NCBI RefSeq assembly: GCF_030272895.1
Contig: NZ_JALRNF010000019.1
Span: 1-64,000, forward strand
Source: Pseudomonas sp. BGr12
GTDB taxonomy: Bacteria; Pseudomonadota; Gammaproteobacteria; Pseudomonadales; Pseudomonadaceae
Length of the DNA stretch: 64,000 nucleotides
Reading direction: 5' to 3'
Of this stretch, positions 57,829 through 64,000 are shown piece by piece. Every line of letters begins with the position of its first letter. Within the stretch, counting starts at the first letter, position 1. A program made the position numbers and the translations under genes. The notes beneath the pieces are model-generated. The model was given only the letters and a program-made list of their open reading frames with translations. It had not been told where the DNA came from and made no database searches.

Positions 57829-59732
57829 CTGGTAACGCCCGGATCGAGCTGCTCAGCCCGCGGCTGGCGAACCAGATCGCCGCCGGCGAGGTGGTCGAGC
57901 GCCCGGCATCGGTGATCAAGGAGCTGCTGGAAAACAGCCTGGACTCTGGTGCCCGGCGCATCGACGTGGAAGTCGAGCAGGGTGGCGTCAAGCTGCTGCG
58001 GGTGCGCGACGATGGCGGCGGCATTTCCGCCGACGACCTGCCCCTGGCCCTGGCCCGTCACGCCACCAGCAAGATCCGTGACCTTGAAGACCTGGAGCGG
58101 GTCATGAGCCTGGGCTTCCGGGGTGAGGCCCTGGCATCGATCAGCTCGGTGGCGCGCCTGACCCTGACCTCGCGCACCCGCGACGCCGACCAGGCCTGGC
58201 AGGTGGAAACCGAAGGCCGCGACATGGCCCCGCGGGTACAGCCGGCGGCGCACCCGGTCGGTACCTCGGTGGAAGTACGCGACCTGTTCTTCAACACCCC
58301 GGCCCGGCGCAAGTTCCTCAAGACCGAGAAAACCGAATTCGATCACCTGCAGGAAGTCATCCGGCGCCTGGCGCTGGCACGCTTCGATGTCGGTTTTCAC
58401 CTGCGCCACAACGGCAAGAGCGTGCTCAGCCTGCACGAAGCCCATGACGATACCGCCCGTGCCCGCCGTGTGGCGGCGATTTGCGGCCCGGGCTTTCTCG
58501 AACAGGCGCTGCCGATCGAGGTCGAGCGCAACGGCCTGCACCTGTGGGGCTGGGTCGGCCTGCCGACCTTCTCGCGCAGCCAGGCCGACCTGCAGTACTT
58601 CTTCGTCAATGGCCGGGCGGTGCGCGACAAACTGGTCGCCCATGCCGTGCGCCAGGCCTATCGTGACGTGCTGTTCAATGGCCGGCACCCGACCTTCGTG
58701 CTGTTCTTCGAGGTCGACCCCACCGGTGTCGACGTCAACGTGCACCCGACCAAGCACGAAGTACGTTTTCGCGACGGGCGCATGGTCCATGACTTCCTGT
58801 ACGGCACCCTGCACCGGGCGCTGGCCGATGTGCGTCCCGAAGATCAACTGGCCGCACCGGCGGCCAGCAGCGAGATTGTCCGTCCCAGCGGCCTGCAGGC
58901 GGGCGAATTCGGGCCCCAGGGCGAAATGCGCCTGGCCGCCAACGTGCTCGAGCAGCCTGTGGCCGCGCCGGGTGCCCGGCCAATGGCGGGCAGCAATGGC
59001 AGCGGTGCGGGCAGCAGCTATCAGTACCAGTACACCCCGCGCCCGGCCCAGCCGGTGCCGGCCGCCGAGGCGCAGAGTGTCTATCGTGAGTTCTTCGCGC
59101 CACTGAACGACACCGCGCCTGCCGCGCTGCCCGACAGCCAGGGCGATATTCCGCCGCTGGGCTACGCCCTGGCGCAGCTCAAGGGCATCTACATCCTCGC
59201 CGAGAATGCCGTGGGTCTGGTGCTGGTAGACATGCATGCGGCCCACGAGCGCATCATGTACGAGCGCCTGAAAGTGGCCATGGCCAGCGAAGGCCTCAGC
59301 GGCCAGCCGCTGCTGGTGCCCGAGTCCCTGGCCCTGAGCCAGCGCGAGGCCGATTGCGCCGAGGAGCATGCCGAGTGGTTCCAGCGCCTGGGCTTCGAAC
59401 TGCAGCGCCTGGGCCCGGAAAGCCTGGCAATCCGCCAGATTCCGGCACTGCTCAAGCAGGCCGAGGCCAACCGCCTGGTCCAGGACGTGCTGGCCGACCT
59501 GATGGAGTACGGCACCAGCGACCGTATCCAGGCGCACCTGAACGAACTGCTCGGCACCATGGCCTGCCACGGCGCCGTTCGCGCCAACCGGCGCCTGGCG
59601 CTGGCAGAAATGAACGGCCTGCTGCGTGACATGGAAAACACCGAGCGCAGCGGTCAATGCAACCATGGCCGGCCGACCTGGACCCAACTGGGCCTGGACG
59701 ATCTGGACAAACTGTTCCTGCGCGGTCGATAA
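57825..59732 (+). CDS. mutL: DNA mismatch repair protein MutL, endonuclease type
   Basis: A protein of 635 residues. The GHKL ATPase has [17 protein letters not shown] near 35 and [11 protein letters not shown] near 95. A variable linker (about 335-440) precedes the C-terminal dimerisation domain. That domain carries [12 protein letters not shown] near 470, a variant of the endonuclease motif DQHA-x2-E-x4-E with Met for Gln, as in other pseudomonads that lack MutH. It overlaps the amidase stop (ATGA) and is one base from miaA. Confidence 0.96.
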   Translation: MTGNARIELLSPRLANQIAAGEVVERPASVIKELLENSLDSGARRIDVEVEQGGVKLLRVRDDGGGISADDLPLALARHATSKIRDLEDLERVMSLGFRGEALASISSVARLTLTSRTRDADQAWQVETEGRDMAPRVQPAAHPVGTSVEVRDLFFNTPARRKFLKTEKTEFDHLQEVIRRLALARFDVGFHLRHNGKSVLSLHEAHDDTARARRVAAICGPGFLEQALPIEVERNGLHLWGWVGLPTFSRSQADLQYFFVNGRAVRDKLVAHAVRQAYRDVLFNGRHPTFVLFFEVDPTGVDVNVHPTKHEVRFRDGRMVHDFLYGTLHRALADVRPEDQLAAPAASSEIVRPSGLQAGEFGPQGEMRLAANVLEQPVAAPGARPMAGSNGSGAGSSYQYQYTPRPAQPVPAAEAQSVYREFFAPLNDTAPAALPDSQGDIPPLGYALAQLKGIYILAENAVGLVLVDMHAAHERIMYERLKVAMASEGLSGQPLLVPESLALSQREADCAEEHAEWFQRLGFELQRLGPESLAIRQIPALLKQAEANRLVQDVLADLMEYGTSDRIQAHLNELLGTMACHGAVRANRRLALAEMNGLLRDMENTERSGQCNHGRPTWTQLGLDDLDKLFLRGR

Positions 59733-59733
59733 G

Positions 59734-60705
59734 ATGAGTGGCAAACCTCCCGCGATATTCCTGATGGGCCCGACCGCGGCGGGCAAGACCGACCTTGCCA
59801 TCGAGCTGACCAAGGTGCTGCCGTGCGAGCTGATCAGCGTCGATTCGGCGCTGGTCTACCGGGGCATGGACATCGGCACCGCCAAGCCTTCGAAAGAAAT
59901 ACTGGCCGCCCATCCGCACCGCCTGATCGACATTCTCGATCCGGCCCAGAGCTATTCGGCCGCCGAGTTTCGCCGTGATGCCCTGGAAGCCATGGCCGAG
60001 ATCACTGCGCGCGGCAATATTCCGCTGCTGGTCGGTGGCACCATGTTGTATTACAAGGCGTTGCTCGAAGGCCTGGCCGATATGCCGGCTGCCGATGCGC
60101 AGGTGCGCGCCGAGCTGGAAGAAGAGGCCGCGCGCCTCGGTTTGCAGGCGTTGCACCAGCAATTGGCGGCGGTCGACCCGGAATCGGCGGCGCGCATTCA
60201 CCCCAATGACCCCCAGCGCCTGATTCGTGCGCTGGAGGTTTATCGGGTCAGTGGCATGAGCATGACGGCACATCGCCAGCGTCAATCGGCTGAAAGTAGC
60301 GTCGCAGGCGCTTCGGGAGCCGGTCATTTGCCCTATACTGTCGCCAGCCTGGCCATAGCGCCAAACGATCGTCACGTACTGCATGAGCGGATTGCGCTAC
60401 GATTTGGGCAAATGCTGGAACAGGGCTTCGTTGACGAGGTCCGATTGCTGCGAGCCAGAAGTGACTTGCACGCGGGACTGCCGTCTATACGGGCGGTTGG
60501 TTATCGCCAGGTCTGGGATCACCTTGATGGCAAGTTGACATCGGTGGAAATGCAGGAGCGCGGCATTATTGCCACTCGCCAACTGGCGAAACGGCAATTC
60601 ACCTGGTTGCGTAGTTGGGCTGACCTGCACTGGCTGGACAGCCTGGCTTGCGACAATCTGTCTCGCACCTTGAAATACCTGGGATCGGTCTCCATATTGG
60701 GCTGA
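59734..60705 (+). CDS. miaA: tRNA dimethylallyltransferase MiaA
   Basis: A protein of 323 residues that isopentenylates A37 of tRNAs reading U-initial codons. P-loop GPTAAGKT near 10, then [18 protein letters not shown] and the tRNA-binding [17 protein letters not shown] near 160. The ATG at 59734 lies one base after the mutL stop. An in-frame ATG at 59626 inside mutL is rejected. Confidence 0.97.
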   Translation: MSGKPPAIFLMGPTAAGKTDLAIELTKVLPCELISVDSALVYRGMDIGTAKPSKEILAAHPHRLIDILDPAQSYSAAEFRRDALEAMAEITARGNIPLLVGGTMLYYKALLEGLADMPAADAQVRAELEEEAARLGLQALHQQLAAVDPESAARIHPNDPQRLIRALEVYRVSGMSMTAHRQRQSAESSVAGASGAGHLPYTVASLAIAPNDRHVLHERIALRFGQMLEQGFVDEVRLLRARSDLHAGLPSIRAVGYRQVWDHLDGKLTSVEMQERGIIATRQLAKRQFTWLRSWADLHWLDSLACDNLSRTLKYLGSVSILG

Positions 60706-60803
60706 GTCCTTGCAATTGCCGTCTATCCTTGGGGGTGGGGCGGCTTGAGCCATTACATTTTCTTTGAATTTTTTTACTATTGATCCTTACAGGAGTGCGG
60801 CAT

Positions 60804-61064
60804 ATGTCAAAAGGGCATTCGCTACAAGACCCTTACTTGAATACTTTGAGAAAAGAGAAAGTTGGGGTTTCGATCTATCTGGTCAACGGCATCAAGCTGC
60901 AAGGCACGATCGAATCCTTCGACCAGTTCGTGATCCTGCTGAAAAACACCGTCAGCCAGATGGTTTACAAGCACGCCATCTCGACCGTCGTTCCAGTGCG
61001 TCCGATCCGTCTGCCAAGCGCATCCGAATCCGAGCATGGCGACGCTGAGCCAGGTAACGCCTGA
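60804..61064 (+). CDS. hfq: RNA chaperone Hfq
   Basis: A protein of 86 residues. Sm1 motif [21 protein letters not shown] and Sm2 KHAISTVVP are both present, with a short acidic C-terminal tail. As a hexamer it pairs small RNAs with mRNAs. The ATG at 60804 has AGGAG eight bases upstream; ATG 60780 is rejected. The 98-base gap after miaA could hold a separate promoter. Confidence 0.98.
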   Translation: MSKGHSLQDPYLNTLRKEKVGVSIYLVNGIKLQGTIESFDQFVILLKNTVSQMVYKHAISTVVPVRPIRLPSASESEHGDAEPGNA

Positions 61065-61076
61065 TAGGAGTCTGCT

Positions 61077-62378
61077 TTGTTCTTTGAGCGCCACGGTGGT
61101 GGTGAACGGGCGGTCCTCGTTCACTTGGAAGGTCAGAACCCTGAGGCGCGCGAAGATCCGCAGGAGTTTCAGGAGCTGGCACTGTCGGCTGGGGCCGATA
61201 TTGTCGCGTTCGCCAATGTGGCGCGACATCAGCCCACCGCCAAATACCTGATTGGCAGCGGCAAGGTCGAGGAACTGCGCGACCTGGTCAAAGCCGAACA
61301 GGTTGATTTGGTGATTTTCAATCACACCCTCACACCCAGTCAGGAACGTAACCTCGAGCGAGTCTTCGAGTGTCGCGTGCTTGACCGCACCGGTCTGATT
61401 CTCGACATCTTCGCCCAGCGGGCGCGTACCCATGAAGGTAAGCTGCAGGTCGAACTGGCCCAGCTCGAATACATGAGCACGCGGCTGGTCCGCGGCTGGA
61501 CGCACCTTGAGCGGCAAAAAGGCGGTATCGGCCTGCGCGGCCCGGGTGAAACCCAGCTGGAAACCGACCGCCGACTGCTGCGGGTACGCCTGCGCCAGAT
61601 CAAGTCGCGGCTGGAGAAAGTGCGCAGCCAGCGCGAGCAGGCGCGCCGGGGCCGCAAGCGTGCGGATATCCCGTCGGTGTCCCTGGTGGGCTATACCAAC
61701 GCCGGCAAGTCGACGCTGTTCAATGCCCTGACCGAATCGGAGGTCTACGCCGCCGACCAGCTGTTCGCCACCCTCGACCCGACCTTGCGCCGCCTCGAGC
61801 TCGACGATGTCGGGCCGATCGTCCTGGCCGACACCGTGGGCTTCATTCGTCATCTGCCGCACAAGCTGGTGGAGGCGTTTCGAGCTACGCTCGAAGAGTC
61901 GAGCAACTCCGACTTGCTGTTGCATGTGATCGACGCCCATGAGCCTGATCGCATGGAGCAGATCGAGCAGGTCATGGCGGTGCTGGGGGAGATTGGTGCA
62001 GAAGGCTTGCCGATCCTCGAGGTCTATAACAAACTCGACTTGCTCGAAGGTGTCGAGCCGCAGATCCAGCGCGATGCCGACGGCAAGCCGCAGCGGGTCT
62101 GGGTCTCGGCGCGTGATGGGCGTGGCCTGGAGCTGGTGGGGCAGGCGATCGCCGAGTTGCTGGGGGATGACCTGTTTATTGGAACCTTGCGCCTTGGACA
62201 GCGTTTCGCACGATTGCGCGCGCAGTTCTTCGCCGCAGGTGCGGTGCAGGGCGAAGAGCATGACGATGAAGGCGGCAGCCTTCTGGCCATACGCCTGTCC
62301 CGGGTCGAGTTCAATCGCCTGGTCAGTCGCGAAGGCCTGAAGCCAGTGGAATTCATCGAGCAACACACTTTGCAATAA
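61077..62378 (+). CDS. hflX: Ribosome-associated GTPase HflX
   Basis: A GTPase of 433 residues that splits stalled ribosomes. The N-terminal HflX domain includes GSGKVEELRDLV near 62 and the Gly-rich GIGLRGPGETQLETDRR near 148. The G domain has G1 GYTNAGKSTLFNAL near 205, G3 DTVGFIRHLP near 257 and G4 NKLDL near 320. The start is TTG at 61077 with AGGAG seven to eight bases upstream. It lies 12 bases after hfq. Confidence 0.96.
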   Translation: MFFERHGGGERAVLVHLEGQNPEAREDPQEFQELALSAGADIVAFANVARHQPTAKYLIGSGKVEELRDLVKAEQVDLVIFNHTLTPSQERNLERVFECRVLDRTGLILDIFAQRARTHEGKLQVELAQLEYMSTRLVRGWTHLERQKGGIGLRGPGETQLETDRRLLRVRLRQIKSRLEKVRSQREQARRGRKRADIPSVSLVGYTNAGKSTLFNALTESEVYAADQLFATLDPTLRRLELDDVGPIVLADTVGFIRHLPHKLVEAFRATLEESSNSDLLLHVIDAHEPDRMEQIEQVMAVLGEIGAEGLPILEVYNKLDLLEGVEPQIQRDADGKPQRVWVSARDGRGLELVGQAIAELLGDDLFIGTLRLGQRFARLRAQFFAAGAVQGEEHDDEGGSLLAIRLSRVEFNRLVSREGLKPVEFIEQHTLQ

Positions 62379-62380
62379 AA

Positions 62381-62402
62381 GCCCGGCGACGCGGCCGGGC
62401 AG
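62381..62402 (+). terminator. Weak hairpin after hflX
   Basis: GCCCGGC / GCCGGGC stem with a short loop directly after the hflX stop, without a T run. It may reduce readthrough into hflK rather than end the transcript. Confidence 0.35.
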
Positions 62403-62474
62403 CCGTGACAGGCATTCTGTAGCATTGGACGGCGCGCCGTGGGTGCGTCTTTGCTTTATCAGATGGAGAGCGCT

Positions 62475-63635
62475 ATGGCTTGGAATGAGCCGGGTGGCAA
62501 CTCGAACAATCAGGATCCCTGGGGCGGGCGCCGTGGTGGCGACAAGAAAGGGCCACCGGATCTCGACGAGGCCTTCCGCAAGCTGCAGGACAGCCTGAAC
62601 GGCATGTTCGGCAGCGGCAAGAAACGCGGTGGAGACAGCATCGGCAAGGGCGGTGGCTTCGGCCTGCTCGGTGTCGGGCTGGCCGTGCTGGCAGCCATCT
62701 GGCTGTACAGCGCCGTGTATGTGGTCGACGAACAGGAGCAGGCAGTGGTGCTGCGCTTCGGCAAATACTACGAAACCGTAGGGCCGGGCCTGAACATCTA
62801 CTTCCCGCCGATCGATCGCAAGTACATGGAAAACGTCACGCGCGAGCGTGCCTACACCAAGCAGGGGCAGATGCTCACCGAGGACGAGAACATCGTCGAG
62901 GTGCCGCTGACCGTGCAGTACAAGATCACCAACCTGCAGGATTTCGTGCTGAACGTCGATCAGCCTGAAGTCAGCCTGCAGCACGCGACCGACAGTGCCC
63001 TGCGCCACGTGGTGGGTTCCACCGCCATGGACAAGGTGCTGACCGAAGGTCGTGAACAGATGGCCGTGGAAATCAAGGAGCGCCTGCAGCGTTTCCTCGA
63101 TACCTACCGTACCGGCATCACCGTCACCCAGGTCAACGTCCAGAGCGCGGCAGCCCCGCGTGAAGTGCAGGAAGCCTTCGACGACGTGATCCGTGCCCGC
63201 GAAGACGAGCAGCGTGCCCGCAACCAGGCCGAGTCCTACGCCAATGGCGTGGTGCCGGAAGCCCGCGGTCAGGCCCAGCGGATCATCGAGGACGCCAACG
63301 GTTACCGCGACGAAGTCGTCTCCCGCGCCAAGGGTGAGGCCGACCGCTTCACCAAGCTGGTCGCCGAGTACCGCAAGGCCCCTGAGGTGACCCGTCAGCG
63401 CCTGTACCTGGATACCATGCAGGAAGTCTACAGCAACACCAGCAAGGTCCTGGTTTCCGGCAAGGATGGCCAGAGCAATCTGCTTTACCTGCCGCTGGAC
63501 AAGATGGTCGAAGGCAGTCGCACCAGCAGCGCCCCGGTCAGCAGCGTGCCGGTCTCGGTCAACGATGCGGCCAACCGCGCGGCGGCGGACCTGCAACAGC
63601 AGCAACAGCAGTTGCGTACTAGGGAGAGCCGCTGA
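62475..63635 (+). CDS. hflK: HflK subunit of the FtsH-modulating HflKC complex
   Basis: A membrane protein of 386 residues. The N-terminal 55 residues are Gly/Asn/Asp-rich, followed by one membrane helix (FGLLGVGLAVLAAIWLYSAV near 60-80) and a stomatin/prohibitin (SPFH) domain from VVDEQEQAVVLRFGKYY. The C-terminus ends in a Gln tract. It regulates the FtsH protease. Start 62475 has GGAG upstream; 62439 is less likely. Its stop overlaps hflC by one base. Confidence 0.96.
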   Translation: MAWNEPGGNSNNQDPWGGRRGGDKKGPPDLDEAFRKLQDSLNGMFGSGKKRGGDSIGKGGGFGLLGVGLAVLAAIWLYSAVYVVDEQEQAVVLRFGKYYETVGPGLNIYFPPIDRKYMENVTRERAYTKQGQMLTEDENIVEVPLTVQYKITNLQDFVLNVDQPEVSLQHATDSALRHVVGSTAMDKVLTEGREQMAVEIKERLQRFLDTYRTGITVTQVNVQSAAAPREVQEAFDDVIRAREDEQRARNQAESYANGVVPEARGQAQRIIEDANGYRDEVVSRAKGEADRFTKLVAEYRKAPEVTRQRLYLDTMQEVYSNTSKVLVSGKDGQSNLLYLPLDKMVEGSRTSSAPVSSVPVSVNDAANRAAADLQQQQQQLRTRESR

Positions 63636-64000
63636 TGAGCAATAAATCGCTGATCGCCCTGATCGTCGGCGTCGTGCTGGCGATCGTGGCCTGGAACAGC
63701 TTCTACATCGTGGCCCAGACCGAACGCGCGGTATTGCTGCAATTCGGTCGCGTGGTCCAGGCCGATGTCCAGCCTGGCCTGCATGTGAAGGTTCCCTACG
63801 TCAACCAGGTGCGCAAGTTCGACGCCCGCCTGATGACCCTGGACGCCCCGACCCAGCGCTTCCTGACCCTGGAAAAGAAAGCGGTGATGGTCGATGCCTA
63901 CGCCAAGTGGCGGGTCAAGGATGCCGAGCGCTTCTACACTGCGACCTCGGGCCTCAAGCAGATTGCCGATGAACGTCTGTCGCGCCGTCTGGAAAGCGGC
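63635..64000 (+). CDS. hflC: HflC, truncated by the window end
   Basis: The first 122 residues of HflC are present: an N-terminal membrane helix (SLIALIVGVVLAIVAWNSFYIV) and the start of the SPFH domain (QTERAVLLQFGRVVQADVQPGL). The remaining half lies beyond base 64000. The ATG overlaps the hflK stop by one base (TGATG), indicating coupling of the two subunits. Confidence 0.95.
   Translation, partial: MSNKSLIALIVGVVLAIVAWNSFYIVAQTERAVLLQFGRVVQADVQPGLHVKVPYVNQVRKFDARLMTLDAPTQRFLTLEKKAVMVDAYAKWRVKDAERFYTATSGLKQIADERLSRRLESG

Noticed and set aside
55924..63605. Series of long antisense frames over tsaE-amiB, mutL and hflX-hflK
   Set aside because: All lie opposite well-supported genes and have shadow-like composition.

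Overview
The window is a gene-dense, GC-rich stretch of gammaproteobacterial chromosome. Gene content, gene order and the many short inverted repeats of the form GGAGCGGGCTTGCCCCGCG point to a Pseudomonas of the P. putida group. Almost everything here is core genome. I see no rRNA, tRNA, CRISPR array, prophage or insertion sequence. Species-level placement is inference from pattern recognition only.

Layout. (1) 1-5980: divergent putA and putP (proline catabolism and uptake) around a 354-base control region with six GTTGCA hexamers. (2) 6131-20540: rlmJ, then a lipopolysaccharide core/cap cluster: carbamoyltransferase, wapH, mig-14-like gene, dnpA, ssg, a tail-anchored GT2-like protein, a GT4 glycosyltransferase, a WaaP-like kinase on the other strand, waaL, msbA and hldE. 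(3) 20622-26260: a conserved protein with a degenerate Nudix-like motif, an aldo/keto reductase overlapping an FAD oxidoreductase, emrE facing a LysR regulator, and waaA. (4) 26326-32174: tolC, then a TPP-riboswitch-controlled thiC with the NCS1 transporter gene cytX, and a DUF3298 lipoprotein. (5) 32359-41617: nudF, a DUF1249 gene, cpdA, yqiA, parE, a phytase-like esterase, a retropepsin-like protease, parC and a PqiC-like lipoprotein. (6) 41863-48125: an AhpA/YtjB-like membrane protein divergent from serB, then psd, rhdA and an HDOD gene. (7) 48257-53338: motA-motB behind a good flagellar sigma-28 promoter match, an orphan TIR-domain gene, rsgA, orn and a TRIC/UPF0126 channel. (8) 53340-53935: a 158-base unit repeated three times in tandem. 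(9) 53939-64000: queG divergent from the run nnrD, tsaE, amidase, mutL, miaA, hfq, hflX, hflK, hflC; hflC is cut by the window end.

How it fits together. The LPS block builds ADP-heptose (hldE), adds Kdo (waaA), decorates and extends the core (carbamoyltransferase, glycosyltransferases, kinase-like protein), flips lipid A-core (msbA) and ligates O-antigen (waaL). The nudF-yqiB-cpdA-yqiA-parE and queG-to-hflC runs match the well-known enterobacterial gene order, with local differences: thiC-cytX-DUF3298 lies between tolC and nudF, two exported or membrane enzymes lie between parE and parC, and nnrD lacks the epimerase half.

The most unusual items are the cryptic cyclase-fold-like domain in the serB-divergent membrane protein, the orphan TIR protein with Gln at the usual catalytic Glu position and a possible 19-codon coupled leader ORF, the WaaP-like kinase with Ser at the catalytic Asp position, the possible Nudix remnant, and the two local repeat expansions.
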